Part shown: positions 33,590-56,009 of the stretch, one piece after another
Numbering within the stretch: position 1 is the stretch's first letter
Layout of the letters: the number at the start of each line of letters is the position of its first letter
Assembly: GCA_026745465.1 (NCBI GenBank)
Contig: JACYXH010000331.1
Span: forward strand, 1-64,000
Direction of reading: 5' to 3'
DNA: 64,000 nt
From: Lota lota
Taxonomy: Eukaryota; Chordata; Actinopteri; Gadiformes; Lotidae
Translations under genes and position numbers: made by a program
The notes under the pieces: model-generated
The model's input: the letters and a program-made list of their open reading frames with translations, nothing else
What the model was told of the DNA's origin: nothing
Database searches by the model: none

Positions 33590-34331
33590 AACTATACATT
33601 TCCTTTTATTTTGTTTTTTTTTTATGAATTTATTCATTTTGCTAACATCATCTATTCTACGCTCCATTTTGTCCCCACATAAACCCTAGCTGGGAGCGTC
33701 CTTCATGAACCCAGCTCGTATACCTCTGCTGATATCAGCTATTCTAATGTCTAGTGGTTTTTTTGGTATTTTTTCTCATAGGCACTTCATCAAAACAATA
33801 TATCATATACATATACCCATGTCACATACATATACATATACCCATGTCACAACAAATAAAACACCAATTATTCCCAGAGACCTGTAAGTCACACCAGACC
33901 TGGATGGTGAGCCCATGAACCCTTAGTTTAACAGTGTTATCCTATCCCTAGACATAGTACAATATACACATGTCAACTGGGCTTACTGACATCATATGCA
34001 GTACATGTGCTTTTCGTATCATAAAGTGTTTCCTTCAATCTTATAAAATACTCCAGAGTGCATTTCTGTGATTATAGTAAAACATACAATGTTCACAGGT
34101 TTCATTAGTGTACCATTATTGATTAACATATCTGTAAGTCAATCAATGATCAGTGTATTACTTTAGTTGCGTATAGTTGTATAATAAAACAGTGCTTAGG
34201 TAATGTAGAGTATAATATATATATATATAAAAATGAAAAACAATAAGTAACATCCCTTATGTCCCATGTCTTTTGTTTTTTTGGACATCGATGAATCAAC
34301 ATTACTTGACACACACACACACATGCACGCA

Positions 34332-34362
<31 letters not shown>

Positions 34363-34860
34363 TGACAACAGCCCTAAATAAGCCCTAAATAAAATGAATA
34401 TCAAAATAAAACGTTTCCTGTTACTATAATTGATTAGGATGTTAGGGATGTAGTTTGAGGTTTGAATCGGTAATGCAGAACACTGTCAGCTATACTAGTC
34501 AGAGTTTGAGTTTCAAGACCTGTTAGGAAATGTATAAACAAAGATAAGCGTTTTTGTTCTGTACACATGGCAATGTCTCTCTTTTATTGTGGAGGGCGAT
34601 TATTACACGTAATGTTTCTCTGCGGAAACATTTGAGTAAGCTGGTTTTGGAGAGTCCACAGAAACACAAAGCTAAATGTAAAGGCCCCGATATACCTCAA
34701 ACAAAATAGTCCCTGTGATCTTTTGGCAATTTGTTTAATAAGGGCTTACTGTGTGTGGTTCTGCATGTGCGCTGTAAAGGTGTGTGCATTTAATAAGATT
34801 GGTTTGAATTAAATAAACTAGTTATTCCAGGTACTAGAAGTGATGTGTAAGTGTAGTCCA
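33590..34860. other. No gene seen; AC microsatellite
   Basis: AT-rich non-coding sequence with an AC run at about 34310-34363. Confidence 0.55.
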
Positions 34861-35074
34861 TGTGTGTGTGTGTGTGTGTAGGTGTGTCACAGGGCCAGTG
34901 TGTGTGTGTGTAGGTGTATCACAGGGCCAGTGTGTGTGTGTGTGTGTGTGTGTAGGTGTACCACAGGGCCAGTGTGTGTGTGTGTGTTGGTGCACCACAG
35001 GGCCAGTCTGTGTGTATGTGTGTGTAGGTGTACCACAGGGCCAGTGTGTGTGTGTGTGTAGGTGTATTACAAGG

Positions 35075-35123
<49 letters not shown>

Positions 35124-35210
35124 GTGTACCACGGGGCCAGTGTGTGTGTTTGTGTGTGTGCAGGTGTACCACGGGGCCAGTGTGTGTGTGTGTGTGTGTG
35201 TGTGTGTAGG
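34861..35210. repeat. GT-rich minisatellite
   Basis: About nine units built as GT runs of variable length followed by AGGTGTACCACAGGGCCA or a close variant. It is open on both strands, which explains the spurious frames. Confidence 0.92.
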
Positions 35211-35533
35211 TAGTCCGGCAGAGTTTCATACTTGAACGAGCACCCTATTAAAACAGTTCCCTACGCCATACTCATAATGTCTGTTCATCAAGCCGATGGA
35301 AGGCAGTATTGCACCGACCTAAATATTAAATATATGGCAATCAGGAAAACGAATCAGATTAGGATCAAATTAAAAAATTATCTAATTGTACTGGAATTTT
35401 ATCCTGATTCAACACTGACGTAGAACAATAAACGGGTCAACAGTCCCCTAGAAGAATGAAGAGTAGTGTGATGCTGGCGGGGTCCAGAGGGGACCCAGTG
35501 CTGAAGCCACACTGACACAGAACTCAATGCAGA

Positions 35534-36040
35534 GTAGTAGACCATTACTGGGCAATCTAGTACCGTGTGGGCTCCTGCTTCATTCCACACCGCGGCCCCT
35601 GGTCCCTGTGGACCAGGAGACCAGGACTCAGGACCAGGAGACCAGGACCAGGGACTCAGCAGCAGCCGCAGAGCAGAGACTGACGGCGGGACCAGGTCCA
35701 CATCAGCTTTGACGACCTGGGCCGGGGAAACCGGACCGTCCACCCCAAGGAGGTGATTTTCGGCTATTGCCACGGTAACTGCTCGGCCCCCGACCGCGGC
35801 GGCGCCGCCCTGCTGGGGATCCGACAGCACTGCGCCCCGGTCCCAGAGTCCATGAGATCGTTGAGGATCACGTACCACCTCGGATGGAGGGTGCTCGTTC
35901 AAGTACGAGACTCGGCCCAACACAACACATGCAGAGTGCAGCTGCGTCTAAACAGTAGACTATACCATGAAATATACATTCAAGACCGTAGTAGACCATT
36001 GTCGGGCAATCAAGTACCGTGTCGGCTCCTGCTTCATTCC
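35534..36040. repeat. Direct repeat pair flanking the inhibin relic
   Basis: 53 bp at 35534-35586 recur at 35988-36040 with about five mismatches (GTAGTAGACCATT ... GCTCCTGCTTCATTCC). The inhibin-alpha-like C-terminal domain lies between them. Confidence 0.85.
35684..35951 (+). pseudogene. inha: Inhibin alpha C-terminal domain, decayed
   Basis: The frame reads VHISFDDLGRGNRTVHPKEV, then YCHGNCSAPDR, LLGIRQHCAPVPESMRSLRI. This is the cystine-knot domain of fish inhibin alpha, the secreted TGF-beta-family subunit that restrains FSH. One extra base near 35873 shifts the frame. The true ending, [15 protein letters not shown] and HAECSCV, is then read in the next frame to TAA at 35949-35951. Other lesions are a TGA just upstream (35681-35683), loss of the first domain cysteine before VHIS, and a single Cys where the family has a Cys-Cys pair (QHC for QCC). 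The prodomain was not found upstream, where GACCAGGA-type short repeats stand instead. Confidence 0.82.
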
Positions 36041-36059
36041 CTCACCTGCTTTATAGCTC

Positions 36060-37490
36060 CATTACTCCACCCATGAAGACCCCGCAAATACTGTTCTTGT
36101 CGCTTTGCCTTCCCACATTTCTGCAATGATGCTATGCTACCATACGCTTGTATGGTTTATGTACGCATAAATAAAAATCCACTGAGACGTGGACATTTTG
36201 TGTTAGCACCACTGGGGGGCAGTGAAGGCTGAAGGTGGAACCACTTTCACAGCCCTGCTACGCCATCAATCCATGTTTAAAATAATGTATGTTTGACAAC
36301 TGGACTTTTTGGCCTTCATGTCCCTCTACCTGTGGACACCTTGCCGAAATGTATTTTTCATTTGGTGGATGTGTGAACCCTGCCCTCTTCACAGCAACAA
36401 ATTAACAATGAATAAATATTAGTCAATGCTACCCATGACAGCCTGAGAATGTCTGTCAAAATCAGACATTTAGAAAACCTCAACTTTGGTGGTGCAAAAT
36501 GTAGCAATTTGTTTTTGTTTGGGACAACAGACATTTCAATTCAAACGCATTTATTAACTGGCCATTAGAAAATTACAAAGCCAAACCATATTAAAAAATT
36601 ATCAGAGAAGTATGTTATTACCTAATGTAAAAAGAACAAAATAAAACTTAAAGCTCAACACTCAAAGGCCAACATTTGTAATAGTACGGTCTCGTCAAAC
36701 CAAACACCATCCAGTCACTGTAGAAATAGTTTCACGTTTTTCCCAAGTAAACATCTTAATTTAAATTTCTGCGTAGTACTGAATTACAAATTACAAATCC
36801 ACACACAAATATTGGGTTGAAATGTAATTTGGTGACATAACAACCCAAGACAACTGTCACGCACACACACACTCACCACCAACACATTTGAAAGTGAGGA
36901 GAACAATTATCTATAAGTTTGCCTGGTGGGAGAGTAGAACCCCTTTCAAAAAACTAAAAGTTAACGGACAAGGCAGGGGTCAGCCAAGACTAAAGCCCAT
37001 AGCTGTGCCAACGCAACACAAGAGTACCCTGCCTTCAACATGTAGAGTCCGTGTGCTCCTCACTGTTTCTTTGGATTGGATTTGTTGTCTGGGATGGGCT
37101 TTTAACACTGAAATGCACATTTCTCTCTCCCTCTCACACACACCGCTCCGTCTCTCACAGTCTGGTTTTCCAGGGTTGTTTGACCTTTTTTGCATGTCCT
37201 TGTGCGTTTGGGGCCGGTGGGACGCTCGCTCGGGCATGGACTCCTGGAAAAACACAGATCATCCCTTAGTACTGCAGGTATTGTACATGACTGCACATGT
37301 AGGCCCTGCGATTCATTTGAACCAATCAGCAACATTATTGCAATAACCTGTGGTCGCCAGAGGGGGCGCCACTGCTTGTGTTTGATGCCCTTTAATGGAG
37401 AATGAAAAAGGTAGAACCTACTGGCCCCTTACAGGCCACCATAGCTTCTTCAAGGTAATTGGAAGGGGAGAGGTGAGGGGGGTTCAGTTG
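36060..37490. other. No gene seen
   Basis: Non-coding. Several short open frames on both strands at 36880-37350 show no recognisable protein. Confidence 0.5.
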
Positions 37491-37506
37491 GTTGCAGTTC
37501 ATAACC

Positions 37507-38214
37507 TCACCACAAACGGCAGCTGCACACTGCAGCTTTAAGTGTCCATCTCTCAAGATGTACATATTTCCACGTGCTACCTTTCTGGCCGATCTTCCCC
37601 TCGGCGAGATTGTGCCGGTTCTGCTCGGCCGCTGTTGGCTCCTGGCCCCTGCTGCTCCGAGACGGGCTGCGCTCCTCCAGCTGGCACACCAGCTCCAGCT
37701 GCTGCTGGACCCGCCTTATGCGGCGCCGCTGGCGGTCCAGCTCCGGGCCGCTGCCCCCCTCCCCCCCCGGGACTCGTCCGCCCGGAGCCCGCCAGCGGCA
37801 GAAGCCGCTGGTCCCGCTCCACAGCGGAGTGGTAGCCCGGGGGTGCCGAGGCGGGCGGCGGCGGCGGCGGCTTGGGGCGGGATGGCAGGGTGGCGCGGCG
37901 GCGGAAGGTGCCGCGGACGCCGAGGTGCACCATCTCCAGGACGGTGAGGAGCAGGCAGAGGAAGGACACCACGTACATCGCCAGCAGGAAGATGGCCAGC
38001 ACCCATGGAACAAATGGAATTTTGGTCTGTTTGAAAATAAAGACAAAAAGACGACACAATTACTATGTTATTCACACATGAAATATGTTGGAAACAGGGT
38101 GAATGCTCCTCCCATCTACTATAAAAAGGAACAGTGATCAAAACACACAAAAATGGAATGTTAACCTTTATTGGTTTATAATCCGTGCCAAGCTTGAGGT
38201 CATGTCGGTGATAC
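37507..38214 (-). CDS. Unrecognised single-pass membrane protein, two exons
   Basis: A 49-bp exon (38166-38214; YHRHDLKLGTDYKPIK) is flanked by AG and GT and joins in phase to an exon starting at 38026 after TTTCAAACAG. The second exon encodes TKIPFVPW, then a hydrophobic segment of about 20 residues (VLAIFLLAMYVVSFLCLLLT), a short basic stop-transfer (RGTFRRR) and a proline/glycine-rich tail. Reading the same frame to the end gives low-complexity sequence. A switch at a run of eight C residues (37761-37768) gives a helical segment (LDRQRRRIRRVQQQLELVCQ) ending at 37507. The second reading looks more like protein, so the run may carry an indel. The start exon was not found. I do not recognise the family. 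Confidence 0.5.
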
Positions 38215-38235
38215 CTATGGAAGTTAAAGGTTAAA

Positions 38236-38770
38236 TATGAAAGCAAAAACATACCCAATTATCAATGTCGGCAGAGGCCGACCAGGCCAGTAGAACCGTT
38301 GAGAAATCACGTTCCTAGTTCGAATTTGGCCGCAGTGTGCGCCAATGTCACTGGTGTGAAATTCTTCCAATAATGAGTCGGCCTCAGCCGCCCCACAGAC
38401 AACTTTCACTCAATCCTCTTTGTCAGATCCCTTATGTCTGACATAAAACAATTCACCATCTGAAGATAGGATAGCAATTATTGAGAGCCCTTTAAGCCTT
38501 GTCTAATTCGGCCTACAGGCCTCTCTTACCATGAATTGCAATGGTAACATAACTAATGTAGGCTAATATGCAGTATTTTCTCAAAGGTTTATGCATTATT
38601 GTTAAATGATGCATTGCTATAAGGGATTAAATATCTACTTTAGGCCTACCATCGATGCAGTACTTTTGGGCTCGTCGCCGAATAGTGAAGCGCTGTTTTT
38701 TGTCACTTTCTTTAGGAAACTCTCTTTTGATGAGGAACTCCCTTAACTCCTCAAACATTTGTTTGTCCAT
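38236..38770 (-). pseudogene. Integrase-derived H2C2 gene (GIN1/KRBA2-like), decayed
   Basis: The first exon, 38648-38770, starts ATG (MDKQMFEELREFLIKREFPK ... RRRAQKYCIDG) and ends at GTAGGC. A second segment at about 38275-38430 reads KVVCGAAEADSLLEEFHTSD, then GAHCG and RNVISQRFYWPG. That is the first half of an integrase zinc-binding HHCC domain as found in GIN1, KRBA2 and Ginger transposon proteins. A TGA precedes KVVC, and an indel after YWPG shifts the frame (SADIDNWV follows in the other frame). No catalytic core is present. It is probably a pseudogene or the 5-prime end of a decayed domesticated gene. The first exon and the H2C2 exon do not join in frame as they stand. Confidence 0.55.
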
Positions 38771-38990
38771 AACGTAATCTCAAAACAAAGATTAAAAGCC
38801 AGCCGCGCATCATCCTGGTCTTCTCATTGGTCGACGGGGCGAGCGCCTTCATCAGAGGACAAGGTGCCTGGTCGGCGAGCCCTCAGATGTTGTAGTTCTC
38901 CCAGGATTGCGCCGTCGATGCGAGCGGTTTTGGGTCGGACGCGGTAGACGTGAGAGAGCGAGGCAGAGGTGAACATCATCCCATCCGTTT
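38771..38990. promoter_or_regulatory. Candidate bidirectional promoter
   Basis: CpG-rich sequence between the start of the minus-strand H2C2 gene (38770) and a good donor, CCGTTT|GTAAGT at 38990/38991 on the plus strand, that could end a non-coding first exon of akt2. There is no TATA box. The link to akt2 is inferred only from position and orientation. Confidence 0.4.
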
Positions 38991-39135
38991 GTAAGTCACG
39001 CACTGGTTCTGTTCGTTAAATATCTGGACGCTAAATATTGAGGCGCGATTAGAAAAGAGTAAAGAGCCCAGAAACCGGTGTTACCGCCGCCAAATGTATA
39101 TAGTGTGCACACAACAACTTGAACATCATTAGTTA

Positions 39136-39547
39136 TGTAGTGACTACGACGTCCATTGTCCTTTCGTGTCGCTCACTCTAGGGTTGGCTGGGTATGTGCA
39201 ATATTAGACGCTTGTTGTCTTGCGAAAGAAGGAATGTCCAGATACAATTTAAAAAATATATCTTCATTTATTAACGATTGAATCTTTAACTGACTTATAC
39301 AAATAACGAAAGTAGGGATTAGTGTAATACAAAGGGAAAGCAAAAAACGGCAAGACTATGAAGGTCTAAAAACTGTCTGCTTTCCCAGCCAAACCCCCTA
39401 TCTGGCCTCCGGTCCTTTCCTTTTAAGGACAACTTGCCCTGTAGGGGGAGCACACGGCACAAACAGCAATTAAACTTGACAAACACACACACACACACAA
39501 TACTACAAATTACAACTAAATAAAAACAAAGGGAATTGGCTCCTACA
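39136..39547 (-). mobile_element. Solo LTR, fourth family
   Basis: 412 bp from TGTAGTGACT to CTCCTACA, with the duplication AGTTA (39131-39135, 39548-39552). A TTTATT near 39266 suggests minus orientation. It splits an older repeat whose uninterrupted relative lies at about 58495-58605. Confidence 0.85.
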
Positions 39548-39671
39548 AGTTAATTAACAAATTAGTTTAAGCGAGCTGACCTCGGAATGGGGCCTTGAGT
39601 CATTTTCCATCGCACTTTGTAACCTTCAGGTGTAGACGTTAGTATGCGGATCGTCTGTAGTCGGGTGTGTA

Positions 39672-40763
39672 CCGTATTCTGTGACCCCAGGGGTCGCTGT
39701 TGCACATTTTCTGCAACATGCACGAGTTTGAAGGTTGGTTGGTGGATGGTTTCCTGTTACGTGTGGACTCTGTGATGATCGCAGACATGAATACTTTTGT
39801 ACACATACAGATATGAGGATGCCAAATGACCTGAACACATTTGGTTGGGGTTTAACTACATTTTTTTTCGCATTTACAGTGGGGTCACAGAATACGACGG
39901 CCAGCCGTGGATGGTTTCATGTTGCGTGTGGACTCTGTGATGATCGCAGACATGAATAATTATACAGGATGACAAATGAAAAACAGGTTGATGTCGGGTG
40001 CTTCGTCCCGCCGTGCTTCCACTGGAACTATAGGCTACTGCCTCTTCAGTGGCCACCATACTCAGGGCGCAATACTGTTGGCTTTTTGAAAACTGTGCTC
40101 TTAGGTCACTAAAATCACCCTTACGCTGCAAATCCACCCAAGTCACTGCAATCACGCACACTTCACGCCCATACAGGCATTAGTTCATAGTTTATTTCAT
40201 ATACTGCAGTAATCAAAAAACGGTGGGCATTATAACAAAAACAACCACAGTTTGAGCAATCAGAGAGGGGCTCGTAATGAAGAAAGATCTCTCCCCCATC
40301 CCCTTGTAATTAAATGTGCTTTATAAATACATTTGATTTGATTAGCATTTCACAGACACATACTATGGATGGGGCGTTTACTACGATCCACCAACGTTGC
40401 TTCTTTCCCCATAAGAAGCAACAATCAGCGTTTAATTACGTTGATTTACCTTTGAGTATTTCCTACTATAGGCTACTGTGTAAAATGCTGTTTAGAATTG
40501 ACCAACACCGTTTGTATATTCACGTTTGCATCAAGAAAGAAGGACCCGTCATCATCGTGCCACCACAGAGCCAAATCAACCGCTTTGCTTCATCCACTCA
40601 GCGGGCTATACAAAACGAGCTAACCCATCCCGAGTGAGCGATGGCGATACGATGTTTACTTTGAAGCTCGTGCATGTTTCCGCACATGAACGACTTTATG
40701 CCTTCAAACTCGTGCATGTTGCAGAAAATGTGCAACAGCGACCCCTGGGGTCACAGAATACGG
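39672..40763. mobile_element. Fold-back element with 63-bp inverted ends
   Basis: 39672-39734 and 40701-40763 are perfect inverted copies of each other, 63 of 63 by eye, starting CCGTATTCTGTGACCCC. Shorter copies of the same end lie inside (about 39879-39898, inverted) and just outside (about 40768-40785). A 50-bp direct repeat (GGATGGTTT ... GACATGAATA) occurs at about 39744 and 39908. No coding capacity was seen. It could be a MITE or a fold-back transposon; no target-site duplication was established. Confidence 0.65.
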
Positions 40764-40799
40764 TGGGTCATAGAATACGGTGTAACACCCGCATGGGTG

Positions 40800-41919
40800 G
40801 ATGGCCTGCTCTGGATTTAGCCTGTCCAAAGTGCTGTCAGAGGAGCGACTTGGGGTAAAGAGAGAGCGCAGTTGTTCACATGTGTAGATTGCATTTAAAA
40901 CCAACTATCAACTTAAAAAATACATTGTAACGTGCGAGTTAACTGAAGTAAACTTTGGTTAAAATGTATCCATGTAGATGTAACGTTTAGCGGCCTTGCA
41001 AAAGGTTAACTATTTCCTTACCTTTTTACTGTCAGAGGCATCTTCATGATGTAACCTTTTTAGTTATTTAAAGATCAATGTCCACATCATCTGCGACTAA
41101 GCCACTAACCACTGTGACGATTGCTTTAGTTTGATTCGTGAACCATGCACACCTGTGCATGGTTACACCTCGTTGGGCTGTACTAAGTGGGGCTGAATGG
41201 AGAGGGGCTCTGCCAGGGATGCTGTTAAATGAAGATAATGCTGAATGTTTATTGCTCAATTATATCATACAGATGTATAAGGTAAACATGAGGTATTAGC
41301 GTGGTAATGGTAGGACCAACAGATATGGTGTACAAACTGGAATACTGTAAAGCACCCCTTTATTATGAGAAATGGTGCAGGTCAAGGGGTATTTAGAGAG
41401 AGAGTTTAGTTTAGTTGGGGGGCGATTGGCAGGGGAAATGCTGCTGGTGTATCTTGCTTGGTGAATGTTTTCTAGTAAATCCTGCCCTTTGTGGGCTTAT
41501 TCATTGAACCTGGGTCTTGTTTTCTGTACACTACACCCGATACAAGCTGCCTGCTACCATACCACCGCTAGGGCCTTACGGCATGCACAACAGTAACTAA
41601 TAAGTATGACCCGCAGAGATGACGTAACTGAGCTACCAGACTGCTGACGTAACGCTGGTGAACATTAAATGTGGCCTTGTTCACATGGATGAGGTTCCAC
41701 ACCAAAACCACCTTTTTTCCAGGCAACACTTTCATGAAATGTCAAAACACAAAATGAAAATCAGCCGATCTGATTCGATATTCATAATCTGAACTCAATT
41801 GTACCAGTTCATAAGTTGGACTTGGTGACAATGTTATCATGGGTAATACAAATTGATGATCAGTTTGTTTAACTGTTGTCGTTTTTCTAATCACTTGTGC
41901 ACCTTTTGACATTCTGCAG
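40800..41919. other. No gene seen; presumed akt2 first intron
   Basis: Non-coding between the candidate first exon and the first coding exon of akt2. No exon-like frames. Confidence 0.45.
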
Positions 41920-42024
41920 GTGGTGTTTGAACTTGTTGCCACAGACCAAGACCTGAAAAGGCCACAACAGAAACCCAGCCTCTTTTCACTGACCCTCTCT
42001 GAAAACAAGTATTTTCCTTCTGCC

Positions 42025-54127
<12,103 letters not shown>

Positions 54128-54422
54128 TTGCATCCCCACAATGAATGAAATGAATAAAAATGTGTGCAAAAACGGTGAATTATTTGATTTATTTTACATA
54201 ATTTCTTGCACACTAAGGATTGACTTTATGAAGCGGCTTGGGCTCATACTGACTACTTTATGAAACGGCTTGATATTTGATATCGACTTAATATTTGTGA
54301 TGATCATTAACCCTGGTCCGTCCCTTTACTTGTTACGCTATTAACAGCGTGACAGACTTATTTAGTAGTCTGCTAAAGCTACTGTACAGCGTTTTTATCG
54401 TCTTCTTAATAAATGACTATAT

Positions 54423-55240
54423 TTATAACACTTGGTAACTGTTTCTGACATCGGTGGAGATTAGGGTGAATAAAACTGACGGACATGGATGGATTAATGG
54501 ATTAATGGATTTTTCCAGGAGCCTGGCTGCTTGGGGGAAAAAGCTGTTTGTCATCCTCTGGGTTTTGGCCCCGAGGCTTCGGTACCGCTTCCCCGACGGC
54601 AGTAGCTCAAACACTTTCTGATTGGGGTGGCTGGGCTCCCTAAGGATTCTGAGGGCCTTCTTGACACACCGGGCCTTGTAGGTGTCCTGGATGGAGGGAA
54701 GCTCACATCTGCTGATCCTTTCAGCTGTCCCCACTACCCTTTGCAACGCTTTGCGGCTTTGGGCAGTGCAGTTCCCGTACCAGGCACTGATGCGTCCCGT
54801 CAAGATGCTCTCCATTGCGCCTCTGAAGAAGGCCCCCAGGATCTTGGGCCCCAAGCCAAAACTTTTTCAGCCACCTAAGGTGAAATAGGCGACATTGTCC
54901 TTTTTTCACCACCTGGTTGGTGTGCTCGTCCCAGGTGAGGTCGTTGGTGATGTGGACCCCCAGGAACTTGATGCCGTTTACCCTCTCCACAGCAGACCCA
55001 TTGATGGTGATGGGGTCATGCACCCTGTCTCTTCCTCCTGAAGTCCACCACCAGCTCCTTGGTCTTGTCGGCGTTGAGAGCGAGGTTGTTGTCCTGGCTG
55101 TATTGAGCCAGGCGGTCGACTTCATTCCTATAGGCCGCCTCGTCGCCGTCTGTGACACTGTCGTGTCATCTGCAAACTTGACCACCGTGTTGGAGCTGTG
55201 TGTGGCCACGCAGTCATGGGTGTACAGGGAGTAGAGGAAG
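54423..55240 (-). pseudogene. LINE (Rex1/L2-like) reverse transcriptase relic
   Basis: The upstream frame contains VVKFADDTTV, the catalytic F-A-D-D box, and NGIKFLGVHITNDLTWDEHT. The second frame continues with AFFRGAMESILTGRISAWYG, RISRCELPSIQDTY and the ending GKRYRSLGAKTQRMTNSFFP. These are the palm and C-terminal parts of a non-LTR reverse transcriptase. It is 5-prime truncated and frameshifted at least once (near 54850). The 3-prime end is near 54420, just past the akt2 polyadenylation signal. Confidence 0.88.
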
Positions 55241-56009
55241 GGTTTAGTCCATTACACCATCTGTAAATCTAACTGAATATTCATATTCATGCACTCAAAC
55301 CAACTGAATTGACTTAACTGAGAAATTCAGCAACCTAGAGTAAAGTAACATGGATGTGTTTTTGCATAACAACAATAAACAATAAAAACGAACCGTCTAC
55401 ACTTGTTTAATTTGGGAGGTAGATGGAGGTAGAGGGCCCTCTTTTGGGGAAAGGTTTACACAAGTATAAATCCACTACTGATAAATCCCTAGTTTTCCAC
55501 GCCTGACGCGGGATTTGAAGAAAATCCTGGAATATTCACGTTGAAAAACAAAAGCTTATTTTAAACCGTAAAATAATTTAAACCCGTGGTGTACAACTTC
55601 AAACAGGAATATACACTTAAACTTATAACATTTCACACACCAAGGTGTCTACACATGTCATAGACCTTTTACAGGCTCATGGTCGCTAATCAAACAGTTG
55701 GTTCTGATTGAATTCAATGTTATAATTAACGTAGCTACATCGCTCAAACCAAATCCAAGATAGCCACCAGTTGTTATACACAGACCTCCTTCATACGCAT
55801 GCGTCGTGTGAACACGCCGTGAACAAAATCCACCAACCCTATTTCGTGCAGATGAACTATGCGAGTCCACCTCCGACAGGAATCAGCCTCCTCCAGGGGT
55901 CCGCTCCAAAGCAGTGGAAAAACACCTAAGGTTTACCACGCAGGTATGACAGCGTCGTGGGCGGAGTCACGTTAGGCATTGTTAAATTGTTACGTCGCTG
56001 ACGTGAAAC

